A program made the position numbers and the translations under genes. The notes under the pieces were generated by a model. That model saw nothing but the letters and a program-made list of their open reading frames with translations. It was not told the origin of the DNA and ran no database searches. Below are positions 1 to 17,775 of a DNA stretch of 64,000 nt, piece after piece; the stretch's first letter is position 1, and each line of letters begins with the position of its first letter. This stretch comes from Apophysomyces variabilis. Lineage: Eukaryota; Mucoromycota; Mucoromycetes; Mucorales; Mucoraceae. Where the stretch lies: NCBI GenBank assembly GCA_002749535.1, contig MZZL01000403.1, forward strand, positions 644,209 through 708,208. The letters run 5' to 3'.

Positions 1-734
1 CAGGAGCAACGAGTTCAGAAAGCTTCCGCCAACAAGAACTCAATCGTTTTCTTCCTCCATCCTCACGACATCTGAAAGCACTTTCAGATCCTTTTGTACA
101 TACGCCTTTCTCAGCCCTCGCCGCTAACATCGACCCTTGGTGTATGTCCGCCAAGCTGGCGTTAGATCATGCCGTCTGTAGTGACTGGTTACACAAACAC
201 AATCCCTCCTCGTTCGCTTTCGGTCGGTCGTGGAAAAGGCGCTTCGTTGCTATTGTCAATCGCACCGTCTATATATTCAAGTCAGAAAAACCAACCGTTC
301 CAGCCCATGAACATTTTCTTTTGACGGAAGATACGATGGTCTTTGTTTCCGAGAAATCGAAAAAGGGTTTTGTACTCGAATTACGCAAGCCTTTGTGTCA
401 GTGGCATCTCCGCTGTAGTTCCGTTACACAAATGAAAGATTGGCTCGAGACGATGAAAAAAATAGTCGGTTGCGCTAAACTGAGCCTCGGAGGCACTATC
501 ACTAAGCCGCTTCTGGATTCAGTGCAGCTCACGGATGACCATCGCATCCTCAAACTCACGAACACCGCCGAACAAAAAGCATCCTTACAACAACAGAATC
601 ATCCCTCCCTCCGAAGAAATACTTCCGCAGCATCTCAACATCATCAACGCAGGTCTTTAGCAGATATTCCCGACTGGGAAAAGATCTTACCCCCACCATT
701 ACCCCCACCCAAAATTCCTCTTCCTTCACCTTAA
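1..734 (+). CDS. PH-domain protein, 3' part only
   Basis: The frame is open from the left window edge to the TAA at 732-734, so the ATG at 144 is probably internal and the gene starts outside the window. A pleckstrin-homology fold is readable downstream of that Met. It begins at CSDWLHKHN, continues through the basic strand SWKRRFVAIV and YIFKSEK, and ends in the amphipathic helix QMKDWLETMKKIV, which carries the expected Trp. PH domains bind phosphoinositides or proteins at membranes. The tail is Gln/Ser-rich and ends in a proline stretch (PPPLPPPKIPLP) that could be an SH3 ligand. It converges with the UNC13-like gene. The full domain set and the partner are unknown because the 5' part is missing. 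Confidence 0.75.
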   Translation, partial: GATSSESFRQQELNRFLPPSSRHLKALSDPFVHTPFSALAANIDPWCMSAKLALDHAVCSDWLHKHNPSSFAFGRSWKRRFVAIVNRTVYIFKSEKPTVPAHEHFLLTEDTMVFVSEKSKKGFVLELRKPLCQWHLRCSSVTQMKDWLETMKKIVGCAKLSLGGTITKPLLDSVQLTDDHRILKLTNTAEQKASLQQQNHPSLRRNTSAASQHHQRRSLADIPDWEKILPPPLPPPKIPLPSP

Positions 735-1359
735 ATCAAACGATATATATATACATATATATATTTGTAGCTAATCCTATAATTCCTTCCCGCTTCCCCC
801 CCTTTTGCCCTCCTCAAAACCAAAAAAAACAAAATCCGACAAAACCCCAAACTTCATCCATATTCACACACTCAACATAAACTCATTTACTTTACGCATT
901 CATTATATTTTTATCGTTTATTCCTTTATTACATTCACTCTATCGTTTTAACTTTTTTAGTACAGAACCCAAAAAATCCATCCCTGTAAAGAAAAAATGG
1001 ATAAAAATGAAATAAATCAACGCCATTATTTATGGAAATTTTTGTCTTTCTGAAATAAGGTCAATCCAAAAATTCTTTTCAACTATTGGAATATGGAATG
1101 AGTCAAGGCAATTACAGCACATGCCAAAACCAATGGTAATATTAGAGAAGAACAAAAACAAAAGAACGAGAATGAGTGTATACATAGATGGAACACGGGG
1201 AAAAAGAAGAAAAGAAACAGAGATAGAGAAAGAGGATAAAAGAAAACAAGGTGTACGTGTAAATATGTAAAATAAAGAGACAGAAGGGGGAGAAAGGGTT
1301 GTTCGCTGGATACTGTTTCTTCTTCTTCTGATGCTACTTTTTTTTCTTTCCCTTTAATA
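735..1359. other. convergent intergenic region
   Basis: AT-rich 3' flank between two converging genes. It has a TA microsatellite at about 743-765 and C-rich and A-rich runs at about 790-835. The purine-rich stretch at 1190-1340 can be read as a hydrophobic antisense frame, but it looks like low-complexity UTR. I see no gene. Confidence 0.5.
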
Positions 1360-4300
1360 CTAAGAAGTCTCTTCTGGAATTGCAAGAGAATTTGTAGTTT
1401 CTGGCAATGGTTTTTCTATCTCGGTTGCTGCAATAGCGTTACCAGGTGAGGTGGGTGGATGATTTCGTTTCTGAAATTCTGTGTGTAAGAATTCCTTGAC
1501 TTCTTTGCCAGGTCGCATACGTAAAATGCGCAGAATGGTATCACTACTGGGCATATCAAGAGCCGCGTTTTTGCGACCGTTGCTGTTATTATTGTTATTA
1601 TTTTGGCTGCCACCAGCACCGCTAGCACTCTTGTTTCGTTTCATGGTATGTTTGGAATGATATACGGTCTTGCTCCGGTCCGCTTTCCGTCCACCCCGCA
1701 TCTTCATCTCCGCCTGACCCTTTAGTACAGTGTGATAATTCTCCATCAAAGTTTCGGTTTCAACGTAGTACGCGGCATTAATCGCTAGTAATGCGTAGTA
1801 CTGAGAATTTTCAAGTCTGTCTAGAGGTACACCATCGCCATCTTCACCACCATTAAACAGGATTTTGAGAAGCTAAAACAAATCATACAATGACATGTCA
1901 ATCACTTTTGCCATTCTTGTAGAAGCATTCCCCTTTTGCCGACCTCGCCTCCGCGGGATCTCCCCCTTTTTTTTTCTTTGTTACCTCAAGCCATTTGAAG
2001 ACCACATGAAGTTCATATTCATCCAATGGTTTGACATCGGAGGGTTGTTCTGAAAGCGGAGGTAATAGGATGCCTTCGAGCGTAAATAGGATCTCCTTCC
2101 AAACCTTCAGCACCACTAAACGCATCGTGGTTTCCGAGAGATTATCATTTAGCACCTTGAGATTTTTCTCTAAATAGTCCAATAAGGGTGCAATAGCGTC
2201 CTCGCAATCCTGAAGACTCGGCTCGACTTGCCGATTGACCCGGTTAAAGGCAGAGAAAAAGCTACGGTCTCTCCCTAAAAGTTTATCCAGAGTTTTACGT
2301 GTGAGGCACTGGCGCATAAATCCACCCATCTAAGTACAAGTCACTTGCTTTTAGTCTGAATATTCTCCGTTCTTTCTTCCTTATTACCTTGTCTACAACA
2401 AGACCAGCGGCATCATTTTCGGCCCGCTTCAAAGTCCGGAAGGTCTTACCAAACCAGAACTGGACATCGTCCTTTTCTCCTTCCATACTCACACGTAACA
2501 CAAGCTTGCCTTGGGGATGCAGATTCAAAACCAGCTCGTGCGTTTGGTAATCGTCAAAATACTCAGGTGAAAGTTTGAACCAAACCATACCGCACTCCTC
2601 ATTGGCACCAATCATATCTTCATCATACACGACCGCAAGAACGTCCCACGCCTCCTTGCTCAACCAGACATCGCATGTTTGGTCCCATCGAGGATTTAAT
2701 GTCTCATAAACCGTTCGGGTACGCATGATCTGCTTCTGACCAACCTCCAGGACAACATATGGGTCACTCAGTCCATTGTTGTCCAGTGCCTGAAGGTTTT
2801 CAGCCCGTACAACTTTGATCGAATACATGTAATTGGTTTGCTCCGTCTTCTCCACCGTAGGATATTCCCGCATGATATCTGCAATCTCATCTACATCCAT
2901 GATCTGATACAATCGATCCAATCGGCTACGCGCCGCTTCAATATCATTGATTTTGACGCAAAGCTATATTATAAAATAATTTATATATAAATAGATTACT
3001 TCATGACGCGCTTTTACACTTACCTCGGATGGAAAGTCAGACGGAGTTACTTCTTGAGCATTACTACTCCTTCCTCCAATCAACTGATAACGCGCTCGAT
3101 CCAAAAAGGAGGCGGATGCAGCTACTTCTAATTCGTTTTGGGCCTTAGGTGAGATATCGTTGATAATCATATCTTCCAAGATGTAAGTATACTGTTCTAC
3201 AGCGATACCAATAACCTAGGAATCGATAACATAACAAAAAGCACTATAAGTGAGGTCGATTGGAGATAAGGGTTGCTTTCACAAACCTTGGAAAGAGCTG
3301 TTAGAAAACGACATCGCTGAAGTTCGTTCGGCCATTGTAGGTTCTGTACAAAGTCTACCGCTTGGTGAAGCATACTGAATAGATCCACAATGGAAGAAGA
3401 ATGCATAGCTGTCTCGTTGATACTTTTGAACTAATTTTTTTAACATAAAGTAAACGTTGAAGATAAGAAAGATCTATCAAAACCGTTTAAGTTCTGGTTA
3501 CCTCATCTTGTTTAATTGCGTTCTCTACCCATTCTAACGTGGCCGCACTCGTCGTTTGGAGCCATCGACGCACGTGCTGCAAAAACCAAGATTCAACCTT
3601 AAACAAAACTGTCTTCTTCCTTAAAAGGAGACGATGTCAGTAAGATGAGCGACCCTTAAGCAACGTCTCTATTCTTACTTTGGACCATATTGATCGTATA
3701 ACCGTTTGACGCTAAGTAACTTATGGTATAATTCAAACGTTACTTCGATCGAGGCAGTCTGTGCTTCTGGAGAGTAAGCCCAGTTATCAATCTCCAAAGC
3801 AAAATAGGGCATCTGACGAGCCATGACAATTCCAGGCACGGATAAAATACTAGCATAAAAAGTATGTTAAACATGCTGCTCTACCTTTTCGACACAACTC
3901 TTACTCTTTAATAGGCGTCTTAAACCTTCGTTTTGTCAGTGAGGCCAATTCCTTTTGTATTTTCTCCGCCATAGTCATCAAGTTGGTTAATGCGTCGTTT
4001 TCTGGGTTATTGGATGCCTTCTCTATGTATCGCCATCGCTCGACTGCTGCACCCTAAAAAGAGACAGACATGTACATAAGATGGATCATGATCCCGCTAT
4101 GGAAACGATACACCTGGAAGAAATTTGCTTACCTCTACCGTTTCTTCCAGTCTTGCAAATTCTTGTAAAGGATCTGGGTGATCTTCAAGGAATGCAGGAT
4201 TCTCATAAATTTTATCCAACATGCCTACCAAATCAGTCACCCATTCTGGGCTAAAGTATCACATGAAAAATAGATCAGTTACAGAGCGGATACGACTCAT

Positions 4301-6111
4301 TTACTTGCCTTATTTTCCAGTACTCAGACAAGGCATCGGCCAAGGCATGTAACAAAGTCTGATTCAATCCTTCAAAGACCCGTACCAAACTTTCACGCTT
4401 AAAAATGATAAAATAAAAGTGAGTCTGAAACTGATTTTCTCTCTCTTTTTTTTCTTCTACGCTTTCCTCATTGCACTTTCTGTACTTACGTCGTTGATCG
4501 CCCAAGTGGATACATCGTTTTCTTTAATCACTTTATCCAATGCTCGTGTGGCATCTTTAACGTCTTCGATGTCCAATTCATTCGCATCAAAACGAGCCTT
4601 AACCAATTCTAGGTATAAAACTGCTCGATAAGGTGAGGAGAGCCGCCAAGTTTTCCAACATTCTCTCAACAGCTCGTCGGATTGCTGTGAAAGTACACTG
4701 GTTTTGGCACGCTCAACGTCGGGTGCCACATTATTATCGTAGTCAATACACATATTCATCAACAACCGGAAATATGAGCGTGGATCATTAGGAACGTAAG
4801 TGAACGGGCTCTACCGGTAAATTATGAGTATGCTCCCATGCTCTTTTTGCAGGCTCTGATTAGCATTATTCTTCTAATTACCCCTGATGAAGCAAGATCA
4901 GATGCATCTGCAACGGAAGATCGGTTTGCACCCTCTAATGAATTGTGTCGACTTGGTGAAGATCCGGAAGAAGAAGTAGTGGTAGAAGATGCACCTGTGG
5001 TTCCTCGTTTTCCTCCTGCAAGCAAATTTGAACTACCTACGTCCGTCTCGCTCGTAGCCGCCAGAGATAAGTTAGGATTCATCAACATCAACGTTTTCAT
5101 CAATTCCGTCAGTTGCTTGACCTCTCTCTTCTGCCAATTATCATAAACTTGTTGTGTTGGAAAATCTTCTCGTCGACCAGGAAAAGGCTGATTTGTATGG
5201 ACATTATTAATGCATTTCTTCAAATCCAGTAAGAACGCCTATTTCAATATGCAATATCTATTAGTGTATCTTTTCTTCTTCCATGTTACCATCCTCTTTT
5301 CCATTGTATTTCTTACAGATTCGGTACAAATGGGTTGAAGTTCTCGTAGTTTCCGTCGATGTTCATTATCCTCGACTCGAAATAGATTTTGGACGGTTTT
5401 TATCATAGGGAAGTTTTCCAAAGCATCGACAGATCCGGAAGGTGAGGGTGAACTGCTAGGCGAGGATTGTTTTTCAGAATTGCGTCGGCCTGGTTTGGAG
5501 GGTTGAATAAACCCTTGGAGCTTTTCGAGTAGTTCAGGGGTGGCAGAGGATGGCGCGTCTTCTTGGACTGTGACCATGACCAGCTCGGCAAACCGGGCAA
5601 TATAGTTGTTCAGTTCGCCATACCATACTGCCGGGTTCGGATTACTTTTCTTGAGCTCGACCTCACTGGCTTTGAGGAAGACGATAACCAGATCGTTCAC
5701 TGTGCCGGTTGGTTTGTACCTATGCTGTTGCACCACCTTCTTTGCCTGACCCACCACAGCAAGAAAGCGTTTGTCCTGAAACTCGGCCTTCGACGTATCC
5801 TTGCCTTTACTGATATCCTCCAGTCGACGCAGCAATCCCCGGACGATCTCCTTTGTTAGTTTATCTGGTTTGCTTTCTTCTCCAAACTTTTCTGTTAAAC
5901 TGCCAAACACGTCACCCACACCAATATGCACGGATTGTCGTTCTTTTTTCTCTTTGGCGGCTGCTGTGTTTGTCGATTGATTGCCGTTTTGTTCAACGTA
6001 AGCTCGGATGGCACAACGCAAAGCCCAGTCGTAGGCCACCATCGGGTTGACGGACCGTGTCGCTCTTCGACCACCACCACGACGTAACGTGGAACCACTT
6101 TTGATCTCCAT
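1360..6111 (-). CDS. Munc13/UNC13-like protein with MUN (MHD) regions and C2 domain
   Basis: Multi-exon gene read from the ATG at 6111 (MEIKSGSTLRR) to the TAG at 1360. Exon 1 ends at 5317 with a GTAAGA donor, and about ten more exons follow. The N-terminal part has the AYDWALRCAIRAYVEQ block seen in fungal UNC13-like proteins. Helical MUN-type sequence fills 3.0-5.2 kb. A C2 domain lies at about 2350-2860 (NGLSDPYVVLEVG, then LNPRWDQ and VYDEDMIGAN). An MHD2-like helical block follows at 1900-2330. Family knowledge: such proteins (S. pombe Ync13) link vesicle tethering and SNARE priming to the plasma membrane. The C2 acidic residues (SDPY, DEDM) suggest Ca2+ or phospholipid binding. The C-terminal tail is basic and Asn-rich. 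Exon borders in the middle are approximate. Confidence 0.85.
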
Positions 6112-6599
6112 GAAAAAGCGTTTTTTTGGTTGGTTTTCTTTGTGTTTGTTGTTGTCAAAGAGGGAAAAAAAAAGAGAAAGACTTTGGTTCCTTTTTCCCG
6201 ACCGAGCCCCCTTTCCCAACTTTCAAGCCTCGATGTGAGGGGTGCACCACACGTGAGTTATCCGCTTTTAAAACCCAGATCCTTATGAGATTCCCCTTTT
6301 TGTATACCTGACTATCTTTGCAACGCAAAAAAACATTTCAGTTCTTCTCATTCCAGCTGAAAATAGAGATCGTCATGATTTATCCTCTTTTGCTTACGGT
6401 ATTGTTTTATATTTAAGTAGGAAAGAGAAACTAAGAAGAGAAAAGCGACCTATCATTTTAGCCCCAAAGTGGCGTGTAAATGTCGCCTGTTTGCCTAAAA
6501 TGGTGACTTTGGTAAAGAACAAGAAAATCGATTACACATACTTTGTCTTTTTTATAAGAGTACAGTTTGTTTTTCTTTTAGGGTTTCTTTTTTTCTTGT
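6112..6599. other. intergenic, upstream of the UNC13-like gene
   Basis: Promoter and 5' UTR of the UNC13-like gene plus the 3' flank of the INO80F gene. It is A- and T-tract rich. No further coding frame is convincing. Confidence 0.5.
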
Positions 6600-7602
6600 T
6601 TATGATTGGTGATAATCACCATAAGATTGTTGAAACATAAATGGATAGTTTCCTCCCATTGTCCACGGTTTTCTAAGTATATTTTCTTCCTGGACAGAAT
6701 TCGTTATACGATGAAGCCCAAGACGTCCTTGAGAAGTAGGAGTTGGTGGTTGATGTTCGGCCTGATGATGAGGATGGTCGGGGGTAATTCTCTGTGTATC
6801 GTACCAAAATGGATACTGAGGCGTGGCTGGTAGTTGTGGCGGCAACGGAGAATGAGTGATGGAACTTGGGTTTGTGCTAGAGTGGCTATGACTACTTGTC
6901 GTACTTGATGGTGCCTGTTGTTGGTTTTGCTGCTGCTGTTGTTGCTGCTGCTGTTGTTTTTGTTTTGTCGAACGAGGACGACGCTGTGAGAAATGACGTG
7001 AATGAACGAATAAAATGCATGAAATCGTCCGGTTACGCCACAACGATGTAGGTGAGTTTGAGTTTTTTTTTTACTTACCTCCTGTTTGGGAGGTCGGTCT
7101 GCCGAAAGCATGTTACGAGGCACCTTGTTTACAAAGTGGTCAAAAACGGGAGTTCATCTTCTCTGTGTCGTTTACTTTTTCTTTTCTTTTGCTTTACCTC
7201 GGATCCTCCTGCACTGCTATCACTGTCTGAAGTGCTCACCTCCCGATATTGACCCAGTCGCTCAAGGATAAATCTTCAAGAAAAAAGAACAAAAAGGAGC
7301 TCCATTGATAACATGTATTAAAGGAGAAACAAAAATAAGGCTTACGTGCGTTCCAGACGCAGACGCGAGATATTCTTACGTGCCCCATGGAGTTTAAGAC
7401 TGATCGTATCATTTTCCTAAACACAAAGGAATTTTGAAATGGAATAAACAACCAAATGAACAATAATAATCTACTTGTTCCAATTCGCGAATTCTTTTCT
7501 TTAGTTCTTTGTATTTTGTCTTGTAGTTCCGATCTAACGATACGTTGGTTATGTACCAAGGCGATCTGATCGCTTTTTGTTACCCTCGTTATCTGTCGTC
7601 AT
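6600..7602 (-). CDS. INO80 complex subunit F-domain (TFPT-like) protein
   Basis: The model starts at the ATG at 7602 (MTTDNE). A 50-nt intron with donor GTAACA at about 7583 and acceptor at 7534 then joins it to DRNYKTKYKELKKRIRELEQ. The next exon gives ENDTISLKLHGARKNISRL, and the next gives a FILERLGQYREV motif. This is the coiled-coil signature of the INO80F/TFPT family, a small subunit of the INO80 chromatin remodeller in the nucleus. An acidic Ser/Asp stretch (STSDSDSS) follows. The last exon (6600-6987) is a Gln tract (about ten Gln) plus a Ser/Pro/His-rich tail of no known fold. The gene is head-to-head with the DGCR6-like gene, and the two start codons are 201 bp apart. Intron choice near the start is inferred from reading frame. 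Confidence 0.7.
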
Positions 7603-7803
7603 GGATGTGATTGAAGTGTAGGAAACGGAAAAGAAAGGAAAAGAAAAGAAAAGAAGAAAGTAAGAAATTAAAGAAAAGAAGCAAGTATTGATGTTTTTGA
7701 TGCTTGCTGCCGCTTTTCCTTTTTTTTTCTTACTGGCTGATCACTTACATTTTTTTCTTCCCCGCATGCAACCAAGCGAGAGGGCGAGTCTGTTGACCAC
7801 GTC
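7603..7803. promoter_or_regulatory. bidirectional promoter region, INO80F gene / DGCR6-like gene
   Basis: Only 201 bp separate the two divergent start codons. The interval holds a purine tract (aaaagaaaag-type, 7625-7680) and a T tract (7718-7760). No TATA box is obvious. It must hold both core promoters unless the 5' UTRs overlap. Confidence 0.45.
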
Positions 7804-8751
7804 ATGGATATCAATCACCTTCTTTCCCTTTTACAGGTAACGGTAGATACACACATACATATATACACAAATACAGGATATCCTTTACTTTTTATTTTGT
7901 TATAGGAAGCAAACCAGAACCGTGTCGAGCAAACACCCGTGCCAGCGCCCGTACCAGCGCCACCACCTGTTCCCATTCCTTCCGTCTTGGATCTAGCGAG
8001 CATCGATCAGGACGTGATTCAACAAGTTCGTCAAGAATATCAAGCACAGCATGCCAAGAACTCGCTTGACACCCTATTGGATTCCCTCCAAACCGAAACA
8101 AACATTACCCCCGATGTCCTGATGGCCTTAGGTAGAATGGTTAAAGAAACGGATCTACTTGAGGTTTTGCGTGATATGAAATCCGTGCAGGTAAAGAGAG
8201 GGAAAAAAAACCTTTTTCTTCTGTGCCTTTTCTTTTGTCTTACGTCGTTTTTAAACCCTACAGGACCTTAAAGAGCAAGAACTATTTGAATATCGACAAG
8301 GAATTCAAAAGAAACATGCGAAACGGAAAGACGCTCTTTATGCAAAGTAAATACCGGAAGACAGAGAGAGAGAAAAAGAGGGAACATCATGACCTCAAAA
8401 TGTAAATCTTCTAGAACGTTGATCGGCGCGGGTGATCCGGCCGAAATGGCTGCTTTTGACAAATCATCTGCAGCGGAATTGAAGAAAGTAGATACTTCTA
8501 TTTTGATTCAGCTCGACAGACATGTTCGAAATCAACAACAAAGATTGATGGAAGTAAGTCAAAACAAAAATACACACAGGATGGACTGACAAACATCTCT
8601 TCTCTTTGCAAAACTTTTTCTTTTCTTATGCTGTACGCGTGCTTTTTGTTTTCTACAGCTCAAAGTGCCCTTTTTCAAAGTGACAAATGATCCAAGCGAA
8701 ATCAAGCTGCAGCAAAAGATATTATCTATACTGCAAGACATGATGAAATGA
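7804..8751 (+). CDS. DGCR6-family protein
   Basis: Five exons join cleanly: 7804-7836, 7906-8190, 8264-8346, 8415-8553 and 8659-8751, giving 210 aa. The protein opens MDINHLLSLLQEANQN and has a Pro/Val-rich linker. A helical block follows (SLDTLLDSLQTETNITPDV, then DLLEVLRDMKSVQ and KEQELFEYRQGIQKKH). The C-terminal signature is LDRHVRNQQQRL, then VPFFKVTNDPSEI and LQQKILSILQDM. That order matches DGCR6 (human DiGeorge critical region 6), whose end reads leucine-Asp-Arg-Lys with a paired QQ, then FYVTTNPQE. The molecular function of the family is unsettled. It shares a divergent promoter with the INO80F gene and is convergent with SEC62. Confidence 0.75.
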
Positions 8752-8856
8752 CAAAAATAAGGAGAAGAAAATACGTGTAGATAGGCATGTGGGTTAGGGT
8801 TCCAGGACGTGATTATGTGATATGTATGTGCGTTTCCTTTTTTTTTTTCTTTCCGC

Positions 8857-9721
8857 CTATTCATCCTTGCTTTCTACGGTTGAAGGAGGAGGAGGCGTCT
8901 TCTTGTTCGATCGCTTTTTTGTCTTGGGTTCATCCCAACCATATAGAGGAATAAAGCTTTCCACAACACCACAATCTTCGAACAGATTAGGGAACAACCA
9001 GAAACCGCGAGGGAGAATGACAATAGAGATGATATAGAGAATCAGACGGATAATGGCGATACCAAAGAAAACACCAAGCAGACCCAGCACGCCCACACTA
9101 AGATACCACACGCCGAGTTGCAATGTCCTTGGCCATAGTGGGAAGAGCACTGCAGCCAAAATAGTCGCCACCAAAGCAGCTGCTCCAACATACAGCTTCA
9201 GTTGCGAACCTTCCCAAATCCACATGTAATAGGCTTCTTCTCTCACTTCCTGGGCGGGCACAGGCTGGAGCACTCTTGGACTGCCTTTACCACCAATTGA
9301 CTCACCACGCTCCACACGAAGAATAAAACCGTGACGACCAAGATCATTGATGATATCATATGCTTCTTCACGTTTGGTCAATGCTTGTCGATCACTGGGC
9401 AATAACTTGGCATAACTGTCCTTGAGCAAAGCATTGACAGCATTCTTGCCTATCATCATTATCAACAACAGATTTGGGGTTATTCTCAATGTATTCTCCT
9501 CTCCAAAACCTTTTCTTTCTTTTACTACCTTTGAAATAGTCCACACGTTTTCCGTTAAACACGCCTTGTCTTCCCTTCATTCCTGACTTCTTTGCATCCT
9601 TCAGATATTCAGCTGTAGCTTTGACAAATGCAGGAGCTTTGTTGGCATCTGACACATGGATTGTCTGCGTATGACCGCCAGCTCCATGATTGCATCCTGG
9701 TCCATGAACGTGGTCACCCAT
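8857..9721 (-). CDS. SEC62: Sec62, ER protein translocation subunit
   Basis: Two exons (9721-9529 and 9449-8857) separated by a 79-nt intron give 261 aa, near the yeast Sec62 size. The cytosolic N-terminal domain contains RVDYFKGKNAVNALL and REEAYDIINDLGRHGFILRV, typical of the family. Two membrane helices follow (LYVGAAALVATILAAVLFPL and the adjacent LGVFFGIAIIRLILYIISI). A short basic tail (PKTKKRSNKK) ends the protein. Sec62 works with Sec63 and the Sec61 channel in post-translational import into the ER. The extreme N-terminus is His/Gly-rich (HVHGPGCNHGAGGH), which is unusual and could bind metal. Start chosen as the first ATG at 9721. Confidence 0.92.
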
Positions 9722-10324
9722 TTTATGTAGTGGAGGAAAAGCAAAAAAAAAGAGATGACGAGCTGACTTCCCACAGTCGCCTTTTTTTTTAGGGTGGGCG
9801 ATTCACTGATTCCTGTCTGACCAATAAGAATTAGCCACCAATATCCCATTCCTTAATCATGGATTCGAACAATACATCGCTTACAAAAAGTGAAAGTGTC
9901 ACTGACAAAACATATAAATGTGCCTTCCCTTAGATATTCAGCATAAAAATACATTAGATATGGCATCAGGCAAAATATACTGTAACTCGATAAAAATGAT
10001 TGAATCTTCTTACCGTACTCCCCAAGAACACATAATGGCATTGTTTACTTCCGTTCCAATGTCTTCGCCCTGAAAGAACGCTTTGTATCCATGTAAGAGC
10101 AATAACAGCACCACTTGCTAATTTCATTTCCACTGTGGAATGTTGTCAACCCAGTTTTTCTTCAGCTTCAACAAGGCATTTATGAGACCTACTCTACATA
10201 TCAACGGTATTGAGACTCGTTGATCAGCCTAGTGTCTTGTTGGTTTTCTAGAGTACCAATCTATGATTGACTAGTTACATGTACAAGTGTTGCTTTAATG
10301 ACTTGAACAAGAAATGCAAAAGAT
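9722..10324. other. intergenic between SEC62 and ARO1
   Basis: 603 bp that hold the SEC62 promoter (both neighbours are on the - strand) and the ARO1 3' flank. A T run at 9782-9790 is the only strong composition feature. No convincing gene. Confidence 0.5.
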
Positions 10325-16032
<5,708 letters not shown>

Positions 16033-17775
16033 ATGCTTTCTTCTGTCAACAACATCAATATCTCTAGCGCTATTGAACTGCTCGCACAAAGAACACCCCA
16101 CTCCATTCTTCAGCTGTACCGTCGATCATCACGCAACGAACTTATCCTGTTAGGAAGCGCTGCTTTTCTGACACTATACAACTTTATCAACTATGTTAAA
16201 GCAAAACGACAAAACCTAGTACTGCCCCCTCGAGTCGGCTATTCTCTACCTATTTTTGGTCACTCTTTGTATATGTTGATCAATTCGAGTCGCTTCCTTG
16301 ATTGGTGTAGAAAGACATACGGCGAAGTGTTCGATTTGAACATAATGGGACATATAACAACCGTAGCAGCTGGTCGTTCGGCTGAAGAGGTCTTTAAAGC
16401 GGAATCATCCGTGCTCTCCCTTGAAAAAGGCGTTCTGAGAGGTAACGATCAATAAGTTAGTCATGATTCCTACAATACCCTTATCTTTAGATGTCCTCCA
16501 CTTGCATTACGTTGTGGATCCCTTGACATTCGAAATTGGAATGACCGTTAACCCTATCGTTGCTAAGTTGGCTATCCCCAGCCCAAAGATACCTCAATAT
16601 ACCGATCGCATTATCGTCGGTCTCAATCGAGGGTTGGAAAGGCTTCTAGGAGATGCGGAATCTATTACGTTGAAGCACCCGAGCCTTTTCTTTCAGAAAT
16701 GGGTCGCTTATATGAGCGTACCTTCCCTTATCGGCGAGGAAGTAGCAACCAATATGGATGTGATTTCCTCCTTTGCCAACTTCACTGGTGATGTGACAAA
16801 TAACATCCCTGCGTTCCTGATAATCCCCAAGATCTTCCATCGCTTCCTTTTACCGTTTATGCAGTCCAAAAACCATCATCGCCAAGTGATGCGTGACCAT
16901 GTCGTACCAGTTATTCGTCGCCGACGCGCCAAGATGGCAGAAGCAGCCGCTCAAGGAAAACCGCATGGCTTGGAATTGAATTTCTTGCAAGGTCTTATTG
17001 AGTATGTAAAGCCAGACGGATCACAGTACAGCGACGAAGATATTGCCAATGCCGTTCTCCTCGTTGCCTTTGCTTCCGTTCACACTACATCCATGAATAT
17101 GAGCTTCGCCCTTTACTGGCTCCTTGCAAGACCGGATCTGCTTGTAGAACTCAAGAAGGAAATGAAAGATGTTTTAGGAGATGGACCCGTAACATCAGAA
17201 GGCTTGGAAAAAATGAAATTCTTGGATGGCTTCCTTCGTGAATCGTTACGCCGTGGTGTTGACAAATTGGCTGGCTCGAAGAAAGTGCTTCAAGATTTCA
17301 CTTTTTCGAATGGATACCAGGTACCGAAAGGTAAGGACATATTGCTATAGACAAAACTTATACCTAACCTGTGTCGGATCCAGGTCGCACAGTTCAAACA
17401 GCAAGCCTGCAGCTGAACTTAGGACTTGATATATCGAAAGAAGCATTGGACCAACTGGACCCTTCTCTATCGAAAGATCGACGAACAACAACACCTGCCA
17501 GAGATTTCGTCACGTTTGGAATGGGAAAACACTTATGCCCTGGTAAGAATATAATGAAACACTGGTAATCATTGCCAACGATAACTTATCCCGAAAATAT
17601 AATGCGTTTAGGCCGATTCTTCGCTGTGCACGAAATTAAACTCTCGTTGATAACTTTACTGCGACGATATGATATTTCAACACTCAGCGGTCATTCACCT
17701 AAACCTGTACACTATTTCGGAGGTGCCATGGCCATGAACTGCGAAGACCCTCTTTTGCTTGAGAAAAGAAAATAA
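16033..17775 (+). CDS. cytochrome P450 monooxygenase
   Basis: Four exons (16033-16441, 16491-17330, 17384-17542, 17612-17775) give 523 aa, a complete microsomal P450. An N-terminal anchor (ELILLGSAAFLTLYNFINYV, residues about 37-56) precedes a Pro-rich hinge (LVLPPRVGYSLPIFGHS). The I-helix oxygen-binding block reads AFASVHTTSMNM. The K-helix ExxR motif is ESLR. The heme loop is FGMGKHLCPG, with the Cys ligand present. The third intron splits the Gly codon two residues after this Cys, and splicing restores CPGRFFAVHE. Overall it resembles the fungal ER P450s that hydroxylate terpenoids, steroids or xenobiotics, but I cannot name the family or substrate. It is convergent with an MFS exporter 318 bp away. 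Confidence 0.9.

Noticed and set aside
1083..1385. Hydrophobic 100-aa frame
   Set aside because: Phe/Leu/Ser low complexity from a T/C-rich 3' flank, no start context or family features.
7534..7556. Candidate 23-nt ultrashort GT-AG intron in the INO80F gene
   Set aside because: A 50-nt intron starting at an upstream GTAACA donor restores the same frame and has normal size and branch-like CATAAC.
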